Below are positions 24,051 to 36,105 of a stretch of 64,000 nucleotides of DNA, one piece after another. This stretch comes from Adiantum capillus-veneris (lineage: Eukaryota; Streptophyta; Polypodiopsida; Polypodiales; Pteridaceae). Below the pieces are notes generated by a model that was given only the letters and a program-made list of their open reading frames with translations, did no database searches and had not been told where the DNA came from. Made by a program: the position numbers and the translations under genes. Positions within the stretch are counted from its first letter, which is position 1. Every line of letters starts with the position of its first letter. Location of the stretch: positions 3,636,358 through 3,700,357 of the forward strand of contig CM043959.1 in NCBI GenBank assembly GCA_014529385.2, in the 5' to 3' direction.

Positions 24051-26393
24051 CAAAGGGGAATAGCTCATAACACCGTCTCACAAATCCATAAATTCAAACA
24101 AAAAGATGGAGAATTTGTACGAAAGGCAGCCCTAAGACTAAAGAGATATGTTAAGTTCTGTCCTGTTGAAGAACTGCCAACTCAGTCCAGACTTATGCTG
24201 ATATTCATCCAAGGACTAAGGAATGCAGATCTCCAAAAAGACTTACATATGAAGAGGAGCACTACGTTGAATGAGTTGACCAAGGAAGCCTTGTACCTTG
24301 TGGACAATTGTGCAGTTTACAAAGAAGGAGAGTTCAAGGACCTTAATGACGATTCATCTTCACAGCAAAGTGGGAGCAAGTCCTCCAAGACAATACTGAA
24401 AGGAGAAATAGCGGTAAACCAAGAACAGCTTGTAGATGAAGTGCTAAAAAAGATCAACTTGTACGCCAAACCCCAGGCTAAACCGCCCAAGTGGTGTGCT
24501 ATTGAACAAAAATGGACAAACCATGGGACCGAGGAATGTTACTATAACAAGGGATATGTGAGGGAGAGACCTTATGCTCCCCAAGCTCCTGTAGCTTCCC
24601 CTCAAGTTCCACCTATGCCTAGATATCAAGCAGGTAACTTGCCAGGACCTGTAGGTGTAGAGAGACCACAACCGGTGTTGGGGCAACAACCACCCCTACC
24701 AAGATTACGACCAGTTGGTGTAAGATACACCCCAACGGTAACTGAACCAGAAGAAAAGGCTTTGGTGCCTATGCATGCATACTATGAGGATCCCAATGGA
24801 TATGCGGGGAACCCTATCTATTATCCACCGGAGGAACCCTTGACACCAGATCCATGGAGCATGATGGGGAATCAAGGACCTCCAACTGCTATACAGGCCA
24901 CAGGAGAAGGAAGATATAACTTAGATGAACGAACATTGTTGTTCATAGCCAATGGAGGCATGGGCAGATAGAGACAGACTTACCAGCAACGGGGAGCTCA
25001 AGGAGCACCTCAACAACCCAAGGGCCCCTGTTACAAGTGTGGCGGAGACCATTGGCTGAGAGACTGTCCCCATGATGAAATCATTAGAGTCAATGCGTAT
25101 TGCCCAGAATGTGGAATTACTCATTTGATTCCCGAATGCCCTAAAAACCCGAGTAAAGGAGCAAAAACCACCTTGAACCTGTTGGAAACAGTACCTTCCA
25201 GTGGAGTATCAAAAAGTGAAACAGTCATACCTGTTCAGGCGGTGACACGGGCCCAAGCCCAAAGAAGGACGAATGAACCCATAATAGAAGAACCAAAGAC
25301 GGATGCCCAAAGTTCAGAAACGAAAAATACGAGAAGCACTTAGAAGGCAAGAAAGGCGCGTAGGAAAGCCAGGAAAGAACGAGAGCAAACCGCCCTTTCC
25401 GATGAGTTGAAACATACAAAGAACAGGTTGGAGCGGTTAGAAGATCTAGCCAGCCTAAGCTCACACACCACAACAGCCATAGCACCAAAGGAAATAGCTG
25501 AGCCCAAAAGTGCAGGATCAGGAGGATCTGTGCTAGCAGACAAAGTAAACGAGCAGTTGGATGCGCTTCTAAGAGCTTATGAAGCTCGGCTTAAAAAAAA
25601 CCAGACCCAGGAGCAAAGATGGATGACATATCCATATGCGGAAATAGAAAAACAAAGGTTGGATATGTGTAAAAAGATGATCGAGACGGCTCAATCATTG
25701 ATGGAAGACCCGTTGGGAGAACCGGCAAATTGCCATGATGTGCCAGTTCCAACCCCTATCCAACCAACAATAGAGAAACATGAGGAAACAAAAGAAAGAC
25801 TCACTAATGAATATGAGTCCAGAGGAGAGCCTATCATAGTGCCTAATACCACCGAAGGGGCAAGTGACGGGGTCCGTCCTAGAATATCAGCAGAGATGGG
25901 AAAGGACGGTAATGGTCTAGATGATCTGTGGAAGCAAATCAGAGAGGCCAACGAGGCTAATAGAATGAATGACCACATGAATAGCACGAGAAAAGGAAAG
26001 AATGTGATCCTACCTCCTATTGAAGAATTTGAGGCAAGATCACAAATAAACTTTGAGGTGCATTCACAAGGGGGAGACCAAAGATCTATTAGTTCGGGAC
26101 ACAGCCAACCAGACTCTTTGAGAACTTTACCTTCTTACCTAGGAGAATACGAAGCTAAGTCGGAAGTGAGGGCAATTCCATCTCAAAGATTTTCTTCTAA
26201 CAAGGTGATGGACTCACAAGGATTGATTGAGCTGTTAGCCACCCCGGTGGCATGCACAATCACGTTAGCAGAACTCCTAAAGCTAAGGCCAAACATGTGG
26301 ACCACAGTAGGAAAATGCCTGGAAAAATTTGGATTAAAAAACCCCACCTTGAAACTACAAGAAGAATCACGGAGTTGGACAGGCCTAATCTAA
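24051..26393 (+). pseudogene. gag frame of the plus-strand element
   Basis: One frame runs to a TAA ending at 26393. It includes a retrotransposon-gag core (RYVKFCPVEELP; LIFIQGLRNADLQKDL), a Pro-rich linker, a CCHC-type knuckle (CYKCGGDHWLRDCP near 25031), a second CxxC..C motif (YCPECGITHLIPEC), a charged helical region (25407-25690) and a C-terminal block (ACTITLAELLKLRPNMW). TAG codons at 24969 and 25341 interrupt it. The start is not visible: upstream of 24195 the frame stays open to about 24051 with no ATG, so the gag N-terminus is probably lost. The last 52 bases overlap the pol frame in the -1 phase. Confidence 0.75.
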
Positions 26394-26403
26394 ACACTAG
26401 GCC
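26336..26403 (+). promoter_or_regulatory. Candidate -1 ribosomal frameshift signal between gag and pol
   Basis: The heptamer A AAA AAC (26336-26342) is in the exact gag phase (TTA AAA AAC). Slipping back one base enters the frame that continues into protease and RT, while gag terminates at 26391-26393. A weak stem (CTTG/CAAG) starts 5 nt downstream. A stronger one (GGCCTA at 26382-26387 with TAGGCC at 26398-26403) lies further on. A AAA AAC is a well-known slippery heptamer in retroviruses. Function is inferred. Confidence 0.5.
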
Positions 26404-28815
26404 GGTACCATTGAATAAGGTTGGAGAATATTGTGAGGGAGAAGACGGAAACACAACGCTACCTGTAGAATTCCAAGGAGTGGTTTCCAAAGCTATTCTT
26501 GACAGTGGAGCGGGAGTTGCTATCTCCACGAAGGAAGTCTAGAAAAAATGGGGAAAACCAGCTCTGAGGGCTACCCGAATGAAGCTGCAGTTGGCAGATG
26601 GTTTCATGGAGAAGCCTCTCAGACTCTTGGAAAAGGTAATTGTCACTTCGTGCGGGATCGAGTATGAGCATACATTTGCAATAGTCGATTTCGACAAAAA
26701 GAACAATTATGAGATAATCTTGGGACGACCATTCATGCGACAACTGAAGATGGTCCAAGAGTGGGGTTATGACCACATATACCTCAGACATGGCGAGACG
26801 ATAACTAAAATACACTTGAAAGACCATAGTTACAAGGATGTAAACCAAACACCTGTGGAAGAGTTTGATTCGGCTACAATAGCAGGATCAGAACTACCAG
26901 CATGGTTGGGGCAACCAAAAGAGCTATGGATGTGCGGAGCTTCACATTGTGGAAGCTTAAGAAAAGAGGATTGCATCTTAGAAAGAGCAATTGAAGACAA
27001 AGAGTATATTCCGGAGCCATTCCCTGAAGATGCCTTGGAGCCTCTAGAATGGGAACACATACTGGCAACGTTAGATGTATGTACCATTACCGACAGTCCA
27101 ACAACAAAATTTTGCGATAAGGATGGTTACGATGTGCTACCCTATTACATGGTAAGCGTGATGCCAGAAAAAGAGACGGTAGCACCTCCAGAACAAGAAG
27201 AGTTTTACAACTCTTCTGAGCAAGTGGAAGTAAATGATGAGGCAGATAATGAGTGTTCGGACACCTCTAGTGAGCGTGGGAATGAAGCAGAGAATATCAA
27301 GTTTTATGATTTTGCTAATCAACACCCTAGACGCCAAGAACGCTATAGGAAGAAAAGAGCCGAAAATAAAGTGAGACAGAACTTGATGCCCAGGATAAAA
27401 GGAAAAACTCACTATTTGATGCTTGTAAAAGCAGAGGATTGTGTGAAAGATCAAATATCAGGAAAATTCTCAGAAAATCAAAAAGAACGAACGCGAGAAC
27501 AAGCGAATCGGGAAAGAAAAGCTCGGGCTCAAACAAAATCACAAAAATCTAAAAAAACAAAAAAAGAACCAACAAAATACCAAGAGTGGACCAAACTAGA
27601 GCGTAAACAGAAATACCAAGAACTGAAACGGTCTTTGAGGGAGATCTAGACCACTGAAGAGGATAGTGATGGTAAAGGGGAGTCAGAAAAGGGCAACATG
27701 AACGTACCACCTCACTATAGGAAATTTACTATCCAGGAAAGAAAAATCATCTTGACACCACCAATCAGGGAGAGAACCAACCAAGAATCTTACGACGGGC
27801 CTGAAAACGCAAAAAGAATAGACCTCGCAGAACCAGGTGAAAAGCCTCAGCCGGTCTATATAGCTAATGATTTAGAGCCTGAGGAGGAAGCACAGCTTAC
27901 ACAACTTCTAACGAAATATAAAGATGTGTTTGCTTGGTCCTATAAAGACCTTAAAGGAGTTGATCCATTAATATGCCAACATACAATTCCTTTAAAATCA
28001 GATGCAAAACCTAGCAAACAACGTCCTTATACATATAATGACACATTTTCCAAACGAATCAAAGAAGAGATTGATAAGCTGATGGACGCAGAGTTCATCT
28101 ATGAAATTGAACATACAGGCTGGGTTTCACCCATTGTGGTCGTTCCCAAGAAGAATGGAAAACTGTGAGTGTGCGTAAACCTCAAAAAGGTGAATGCGGC
28201 AACCGTAAGGGATAATTATCCCTTGCCAATTACAGAACATGTCCTTGAGCGAGTGGCCGGGAAACGGGCTTATTCCTTTCTGGATGGGTTTTCAGGATAC
28301 AACCAATTGGAAATAACAAGGGAGGATCAACACAAAACAGCTTTTGCCACAGAATGGGGGATTTATGCATATCGAGTTATGCCATTTGGCCTAACAAATG
28401 CACCAGCCACTTTCCAGAGGTTAATGACTCACGCTTTCAAGGAATACCTAAGAATATTCTTAGAAATTTACATGGATGACCTATGTGTACACTCTCTTCT
28501 GCGAGAAGAACATATTGACCATTTGCAAAAAGTCTTTGAAAAGTGCAGAACATATCGAATCTGTCTAAACCCGGAAAAGTGTGTATTTATGGTTAAGCAA
28601 GGACGAATCTTAGGGCACATTGTCTCAAGAAACGGCATAACCACAGACCTGGACAGTGACCGTGGAACACACTTCCTCAATGAAGTCATTGAATATCTAC
28701 TAGAGGATTTCATGGTCATACATCGAAAATCAGCACCATACCATCCACAAGCCAATGGGCAAGTGGAGGCCACAAATAAAACACTATGCACGGTCCTCAC
28801 TAAAATAGCATATAG
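26342..28815 (+). pseudogene. pol frame: protease, RT and a fused integrase remnant
   Basis: The protease is near 26460-26800 (AILDSGAGVAIS; IILGRPFM). A long charged linker follows (27100-27650). RT is at 27900-28640, with the N-terminal fingers (WVSPIVVVPKKNG), [30 protein letters not shown] and the active-site region EIYMDDLC. Around 28645 the frame passes without a break from the RT C-terminal part (GHIVSRNGITTD) into the integrase core (DSDRGTHF; SAPYHPQANGQVEATNKTL). RNase H, the zinc-binding HHCC part and the first catalytic Asp are deleted. Stops are at 26540 (TAG), 27647 (TAG) and 28166 (TGA). The TGA lies exactly where a conserved Arg codon is expected, compatible with CGA-to-TGA deamination. 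Confidence 0.85.
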
Positions 28816-28868
28816 CAACGTTTATAAAACAATACAACAAATAGAAAAGAATAAACCCTAATACTAAC

Positions 28869-29780
28869 CATGCCACCGCGAGAACTCAGAATATCCATAA
28901 GGGCGTTTAAGCCCTTCTTGCCTGCGTATTCACGCTCGTATAGTGTGGGATCACGTCCTGTCATCGACCACTATCAAAACATACAAAGAATCTATTATGT
29001 TAGAATTTAAAAAGCCATAAACCCTAAACTATCAAACATAGAGAGCAATGCGAAAACACTTACAAAATCGGCCTCAAATGATGCCCACCCATCGCTCCCC
29101 AAGTGGTGCGAGCTCCCTGCCTCTACTCTCACTCTGGCTGCCTCCTTTTGTTGCTTCCACTTGTCCGGATTCTCGCGTGCTGCTTTCTTTGCATTCGTCC
29201 AATCTTCTTTGGCCAGCCAATTTGGTGTGTTCCACCCATGCTTGATTTCTTTTTGCACTTCGGAATGCTTGTGATTGCAGTATTCGCGCATTCGAACCTT
29301 CATCACATCTTCATTGAAGCCATCATCCCGTGTTGGAATGGGAAACTCGTCATGAAGCATGCTGATGAATCTATATTTTAAATCATTCGGTACTTCACTC
29401 CAGGTGTTTAGTATGTAGTGTCTAAACACCTGAGAGCAAAGACCGCACATGCGTGAAATCACCTTCTTGCCTTCATCATCCAAGATGATGCTGCCGCTGA
29501 AGTCAACGGAGTAAGGCAAGCTCTCTCGCCACTGACGCGTGAACCTGGGTGTCCTGGCAGGGGTCTCTAGCGGCATGTCGAAGGGGGTACGGACGTCAGG
29601 TGTCTCCACTGGAGTCTGAGCCCCGAAGCGAGGAGTGTCCACTGGAGTGACTCTTGGAGGAGTAGCTAGTGGTGTGTAGCTGCTAGGAACGGCAGTCAGC
29701 CGTGCAAAACCTGGTGTCGATGGTGATGCCGTGGCTGGTGCCAGGACGGGCAAAGAATAAAGAAACTCCTCATCATCCAT
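28869..29780 (-). CDS. CACTA second ORF (Ptta/En-Spm plant transposase family), two exons
   Basis: An ATG at 29780 follows a possible acceptor (ATGCAG). Exon 1 runs to 29064. It has a Pro/Thr-rich N-terminus with repeated TPxRTPxxTP-like words, then the conserved block (GSIILDDEGKKVISRM; TWSEVPNDLKYRFISML; TPNWLAKEDWTNAKKAA). The donor TTTT/GTAAGT, a 93-bp intron and the acceptor GATAG lead in phase to exon 2 (28970-28869, 34 codons: WSMTGRDPTLYEREYAGKKG..). Exon 2 ends at a GT donor with no further exon before the putative element end, so the C-terminus is probably missing. No stops lie inside the two exons. The function in transposition (TNPA-like DNA binding in En/Spm) is inferred. Confidence 0.7.
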
Positions 29781-30032
29781 ACCTGCATTAAACACACGAA
29801 CATTTAAACTTAATATTGAATGAATGGAGTAGAAAACATGGACAAGTAGATAGAGAGAGAGAGAGAGAGGAGGAGGTGCTCATCGCCCCTGCTTGTGAGA
29901 ACGTACCTAGAGCATACGTACCTGGAGTGGATGCAAAGAACATTATATACAATGATGCAATGACGCAATGACACGTTCTTCTTCTATTCAACTTGAGTGA
30001 TGGAAGAGGCAAGTCGATAACTCAAAATTTTT

Positions 30033-30143
<111 letters not shown>

Positions 30144-30245
30144 ATCAAATCTTGCAGTCAAAAAACCAGGTGGTGGAGCTGCATATGGCCATGGATTGTC
30201 CAGGATGTGAGCGCAAAATCAAAAGAGCATTATACAACATGGAAG
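30144..30245 (+). pseudogene. Heavy-metal-associated (HMA) domain exon fragment
   Basis: On the plus strand the frame gives [20 protein letters not shown] followed by ALYNMEG and then a GT donor (GAAG/GTACTT at 30245). The MDCPGCERK core carries the CxxC metal-binding pair of the HMA domain. Plant HIPP metallochaperones have this signature near the N-terminus, with an intron soon after ..M(K/E)G, as here. Only the first betaalpha part is present and no second exon was found. It lies opposite in strand between the two CACTA genes, just after (GA)n. This suggests a captured or inserted gene fragment and not a working gene. Confidence 0.65.
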
Positions 30246-30474
30246 GTACTTAGAGAGCCAGAGTGCTTACAAAACATAGCAAAATTGTTCAAATACAATA
30301 TTTATGACTTTAAGAAATCTCTCTCTCATCCTCGTATAGCTCAGCATAACTTTCTATATCTATATAGAGCTCTCCGTTTAAACAGATGTCCTCCGTTTCA
30401 TTTTGTAGATCATCTGCATGCACCCCATAGAGAGTAGCAGCTTGATGTTTGTCTAGCACCACCTCAACGGTTTC

Positions 30475-32822
30475 TTACTGAGCATCTTCTCCGATCTCCT
30501 CCATTGATGCCACTGTGATTGGCACATGGTAGCCTTCATACGTCCGTGCACTACGAGGGGCTACCTCTATGACATGCCACCAGTTTGATACAGACTTTTT
30601 AGGATGAAATATCACCTGCCAGAGCCACATAACTTACATGCGAGCTTCCAAGAACATAAATTCTAAAATGGGATGTTAACTATTTACATACTTACTTGTT
30701 CACAATGCTCGGGTAGTACGAAAGTATCTCTTAAGTCAGTCCATTTCTTAGTTGAATCCACCTCAAGAAAACCAGACTCTCTTCTACGCACAGTAGCATT
30801 GCGACCCTCCATGATTATCTTGAACCTTTGCACGTCGAACAAGTCGACAAAAAATCCTCTATAATTGATCCTCAAAATCTCTTGTAGCGTGCCAAAGTAA
30901 GTGAGTTCCGCCACCACAGGATCTGCATCAGAGGACCGTCGTCGACGAGACTGTTCAATTTTTCCATGTTTCCACAATCTTGAGTAAAATGCTTTTTGTC
31001 GATCCGTTCCACCCTAAAATGTTGACCTTTACACCATGCTGTTGTGTATGACTTATACTACAACCAACAAAGATTATGCGTGGCCGTTCAAACATCTAGA
31101 AAGTCACTAGTCGTACATTGCAAACTTACCTTGGTCGCGCAACCCCGAGAGTACTCCCACTCTTCCTCAGTCACTTCTTCACCACACTGTTTTGCGCTTT
31201 TCAATTGGTTGTGCAACCATTTTAAGCTCATGAATGTTGGTAGGCTCTCCAAACCTTTCGGATAGTGCATCGGTGGTCGTCTTCCCCGTCTCCACTCGAT
31301 TTGTGCCCTTTGTCGCTCTTGCTTTGCATCCTCATATTGTGAAATCCACTTTTGCATCATTGGATTGTGAAGCATGCAAAATCGGTTGATTTTAGTCTCT
31401 AGATCTTCCGTCATCTTCTTCTCACACCGAGATTGCACATGACAATCCCAGATATGCGCTCATCATCTATGGTTTGCCATAGCGTATCCCGGGCTTTATC
31501 AAATCCGTCTAGCCACTCTTCAATGTACACTAGGGACTCTGATACCAGCCAACCTTCTGCCATGCTACCCTTCAAACATGCCTTCTGATGCACATATCCC
31601 TTGAGCGTTTTCATGAAACGTTCCAAAAAGAACATCCATCTGGAATGTACTGTGCCATCTATTTCCACCTCATCAACTATGTGAACAAGAAGATGCACCT
31701 GAATGGTTAGCATGGTAGTAGAAAAATGTTTCTCAAACATGCACACAACCTCCACAGCATTTAGTTTGGCGAATGGTATGGAGTATACGTTGATCTCGTT
31801 TTGTGCGATCCATTGCACCAACTTCGTAAGTTTGTAGATTGTGCTACGGATGTCAAGAGACAAACATCCCACAATGGCAACTGGTAATATAAACTGCAAA
31901 ACACGTGCAGCAATGATATTAAAGTCCACACACAAATTTGTTACACAATTCCCACTATGAACATACCTGACACATTTTATGCCAGTCATGTGACTTCAAA
32001 CCGGTAAGCTTTCCTTCTTTAGTAAAACATGTTCAGAGCGAGTGCATTACGCCAGTGGGGGTCCGCAAAGATCAAATGGTCTCTTTTACTTTGCGTTCTT
32101 GGGATCCTGTGAAAATCCATGGTGCTTTAGGGAGTTTTATCGATCCATCGGACGCTGTTTGCGGCCAATATTGCTCCATACGATCCACATTTCTAAGGTC
32201 AACCCTGGCTCCCAAAGTATCTTTCTTGCCGGTCAGATGATCCCATAATAGATTACCCACATTCTTGAATATGTGCATTGGATTGAGCAAGTGATTGATC
32301 ATGAGTCGGGGCCAGTATGGTAGCTCGTACCATAGAGATATTCTCTTCATCCCTGGGGGCAATGCGTCATCACAAAGCTCCTTCTACTCTAACCATGCTT
32401 GTGCAGACATCTTTGGTGGCTCTCCTCCCAAAAAGCCATCGCGTAACACATGATTCTCTGGAAGATACACTTGATGATCTTCGTAGATTTGCTTCTTCAA
32501 TGAGGGCGTCCTACGTGCATTCAGTCTAGGTCCACATGTGACACATGCTCTGTATCCTCTTGTTTGAAGCCCTGCATGTTTACACATGATAATAGATCAG
32601 CTTGAGAAAAACCAAGATTTACAATGTCTAGGTGAGGAGTGTAAATAGATCACCTGAGCATTCTGCTAGTCCGGGATAGTCATGCATGGTCCACATTAGA
32701 ATGCCTCTAATCAAAGCATTTTTTCGACTTGTGTGTTGGCTCATATCCACCACTCTATGCCAATCCACAATTGTTGTAGCTCTTCCAATACTTGACACAT
32801 ATAAAAACTCTGAGAAAAACAT
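30475..32822 (-). pseudogene. CACTA TNP2 transposase, multi-exon, damaged
   Basis: Read from 32809 downward: exon with GILMWTMHDYPGLAECS ending at a GTGATC donor; exon from about 32577 (ACVTCGPRL; YLPENHVLRDGF; NPMHIFKNVGNLLWDHL; GLKSHDWHKMCQ) with stops at 32384 and near 32071 and 32038. The exon from 31893 carries the DUF4218-type block (HLLVHIVDEVEIDGTVHSRW; FMKTLKGYVHQ). After a frame change near 31430 coding continues to a GTAAGT donor near 31131. The exon from about 31014 carries the DUF4216-type block (LTYFGTLQEILRINYRG; VDLFDVQRFKI) with one frame change. The last exon, 30615-30475, ends in TAA. Intron borders are well preserved. TNP2 is the catalytic transposase of En/Spm-type elements. 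This copy could not make it. Confidence 0.85.
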
Positions 32823-33421
32823 CTTTCAGAAGAGAAACTAGCACTAGATGGGTTTGGAAACCAAAGGATCTCCACAAACTGTAAAGCCGATGATTCAGTG
32901 GAAAGTTAAATCTCAAAACACTCCACCACAATAGTTCATCAACGGAAAACCAAAATACCAATGGAGAGTTAAATCTCAGCAACTGTCATTATTGATACCT
33001 ACAACTCAGGAAATCAGTGTGCTAAAGCATCCAGATGGTATAATCACGCAAAGAGCACATAAATTACAAAATTTGCTATTTAGGAAAAATCAACAAGAAA
33101 CCTCGACCACGGAAACCCTTGAGCTAACTACTTAAGACCCAACTCTTGCACCGCATGCTGGTTTGAATTTCATTAACCTTCAAAGCATGATAGACCCAAC
33201 CACAACTAAGCATAGACACAATTGTTCAATCCATGCACACGGTCATCTCGGAGTACTCCATCTAGGAGGGGTGGAAGGAAACTTCATCAGTTGAGGGCAA
33301 TGTTTGAAGAGGGAGGAAAAGTTGGATGTTAATGTGTGGTTTTTTTTGCAAAATTACCTAATAATGCCCTTAAAAATCATCAATAGGGGAATTTCAACTG
33401 ATAACATCTCCTCAATGCTCG

Positions 33422-36105
33422 ATGAGTGTAAATAGTATATATACTGTAACCCAGATTGCATGCCATGCTATTGGGATGGTCAATAACTTACCGCCAGCCC
33501 CAAATCAGAATACATGTATAGTATCATCTCAACCCTCTCCACGAACCACTAGATCAAAGAAGAAAAGAATATATAAATCAGAAGAATCAGCAGAAAGCTC
33601 ATCTGAAGCCCATAGCAGTGAAGCAAGCTCCGACAATAAAGAAAAGAAAAGAGGGCAAGGAGAGAAGAAATAAAGAGAAAAGCAGTGGCAATCCATCAGG
33701 AAGAGCCTCAACAGAAACAAGCCAAGTTCAAAAAAGAAAAAGAATTTTATGAAAGAAATTGCCAAGCAGCATGATAAAACCTAGAATCATGGAGTCCAAG
33801 GGAAACCAAGGGTCCTAGGACCAAGAAGATTCGAAGGATCTGCTGGAAAGAACGTATGCAGAAGTTGAAGCCTGAAGATACAAGAAGCTCTATAAGTTCA
33901 AAGAAAAGCAAGAGAAGAGTCAAATGTGCAACAAAAGCAAATAGAAGCTGCACAACAAATTGAACCCCAACATGACCAAGGAGAGATGTCCCCAAGACCA
34001 CCTTCACCCACTACTGAACAAGATAACCAACCAATTCCTAGTCCAAGCCCTTCACCAACTGACAAATCCAGTGAATGCACAACAACCAAAGGAAAAGAGA
34101 AACAAAAGGAGGAAGCCAGTTATGAACAGCCCAAGGGAACAGACAAAGATGAAGCTGGACCTTCTACAGCACCACAAACAGAATCAGTTGAAGCATCTAC
34201 AAAACCTCAAGTAGAATCTGTTGGACCGTCTAAAGAGCCGCTAGCTGAATTTGCTGAAACTTCTAAGGAGCCTCAAGTAGAATCTAAAAAATGGGAAACG
34301 ACGGATGAAGAATCATCGAGGTTAATGAATATGCAAAGTAGATGTAGATGATGACGGAGAAGACACAAATAGAAGCTCTTACTTGCAGTGCTAAATCTTG
34401 AGATTTGGAATAAGTAATTAATGCTCTCCAAGGCGAGCTTGAAGACAGGATGAACATCATTGAAAATCTCCAAGGCCAAATCAAAGAGCTCAAAAACAAA
34501 GCGGATCAACACCAAAGTGTCAAGGAAAGGAAACAGAAAGAGATGGAAGATTTAGGGGAGCTTCTCACAAAGCTATCGTATGCATATAGAAGCAAGGACC
34601 AACAGCTAACTGAAGTAACCAACGAAATTTTGAGCACTACTAAATGAGGACAAAAGCTGCAACTAAAATTAAATGTAGAAAATTCCTCTTTACAATACTT
34701 AGAGTAGAGAATCAATGACCAAGCAACATTCCTAAAGCAGGTCAAGAAAAAACTAGCCGTATCTCCACTCAAGGGGACATATGAAGTTTACAAGACCTTG
34801 GAAAAGAGAAACAAAGACCTAGAACTTGAGTTGAAGTTCAAACAGGCACAAAGATGGGACCTCCCCTTAATGCGGGTACAAAGAGAAGAGCAATTGTTTA
34901 AAGAGATAGAGGATTTAAAGAGAGTCAACCAGCTATTGAGAGAAGGCAGTATGGAAGCTCAAGAAGAGGCAGGTATATATGAACAACCAAATCTAGACAT
35001 ACCATCAGTCTCCTTTGTAGAAATGGAAACCCAGCCAACACAAGGGCAGACAGGAGATTCTGGATTCCAAGTACCAATCACCAAAGAGGAACAAGTGTCA
35101 ATAGCTCTCTAAAGCTGAAGAAGATGCACTTAAAGACTAGATTGTTAATGAAGTGGATACTGAATGGAAAGCGACAATGGATTGGGAGTTGAGAGTTCTT
35201 CACTCTATCAATGTAACATAGCTCACTCCCAACCAATCCAATTCTCAATGGCATCAACAGTCGATGCCCTACCCTTTGATAAAGGTGGATCTACTGCAAG
35301 TAAAAGAAAGACTTTACAAAGATATGCAAGAAGAGGGGTCAAATGCTCTCCACCCCAAATGGAGAAAGAATTGGCTCAACAAAAACTCAAGGTATCTTAT
35401 TTTGTTTACAAGAGCACCTGCAGCAATACAAAAAGACCTAACATTCTGTCATGTACCAAGGGCAAGTACATGGCAAGCACATGAAGCAATAAAGAAGCAA
35501 AGGCCGACTTGGCTCAACTACCCAAAACTTCCAGCTCTAGAGCAAGGACCAACAACTAAAGAATACATGGTGAAAAACCTAACAGGTGCCATGAACTTCT
35601 TTAGAGCCTCCTTGACCTCTCATGTGCAATGTTATGTAAAATCTGCAGAATGTTGCTCACATGCATCCAAGTTTTTCATGAGCCTGAGCAAGCAAGAGCC
35701 CCATGGATGTCATTCTTAGAAGGTAACAAAGGCTTGTGCTATGATTTGAGTATACAACCTTCATAAGAAGTCCTCTACGGCTTCTACGCTAGATATATGT
35801 TCTTTCCATCAAGCAATATGCTGGCATTCAAAGAGTCTTTTTACACAGGATTCTTTACATGATGGCGTACAAAAAATTTCGGGCCAGTGATCAGCAATCT
35901 GACAGCAAGGTTTTTTGGGTTTTCTGCCATTGAACTCAAAAATAAAGTCATTATTTAGTTTTTGTAAGTCCTTGAGAAAGAATGGCGCATCATATATCGG
36001 AAAGTGCTACAAGCACTTAAAGACCGTCTCGTTAGTTGTCAACCCAAAGACTATTTCAGTCCATGAAACTATGTCAAGGGATGACACAGTCGAGGAGGGG
36101 GGGAA
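33422..36105 (+). pseudogene. Internal region of an LTR element without visible pol; coiled-coil ORF
   Basis: Broken plus-strand frames follow one another up to the polypurine tract. There is a Ser/Glu/Lys-rich part (33422-33680), a Pro/Gln/Glu-rich part with repeated KPQVES/KEPQVES words (33926-34350), a strong coiled coil (34450-34650, e.g. NIIENLQGQIKELKNKADQH; continuing at 34800-34960), and then less biased sequence (35164-36100). At least two frame changes and many stops are present. No protease, RT, RNase H or integrase motif was found. It may be a large non-autonomous element or an accessory (env-position) ORF of one that lost pol. The 5' LTR was not located. Confidence 0.5.

Larger units (their letters stand above)
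22557..28815 (+). mobile_element. Plus-strand Ty3-type element, truncated near the CACTA element
   Basis: The order is LTR, PBS (23405-23423), leader with one palindrome copy (23947-23970), gag, two zinc-knuckle-like motifs, protease, RT and an integrase remnant. The leader is homologous to that of the left element: GGTAGGTTTTACCCTA-like strings and the sequence after the palindrome match. Pol is internally deleted and homology ends about 28800-28815, where a CACTA transposon of opposite orientation begins. The simplest reading is that the CACTA inserted into, or replaced, the 3' part. Confidence 0.8.

Noticed and set aside
23773-24081. Minus-strand frame with similarity to the plus-strand frame at 2002-2238
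   Set aside because: Both are antisense to their retroelements. The similarity reflects homologous leader DNA with the palindrome, not a shared protein.
28797-28808. Firm call of CACTA as the transposon terminus
   Set aside because: The same bases also encode plausible integrase residues (LTKI) and the opposite terminus was not found. It is kept only as a candidate.
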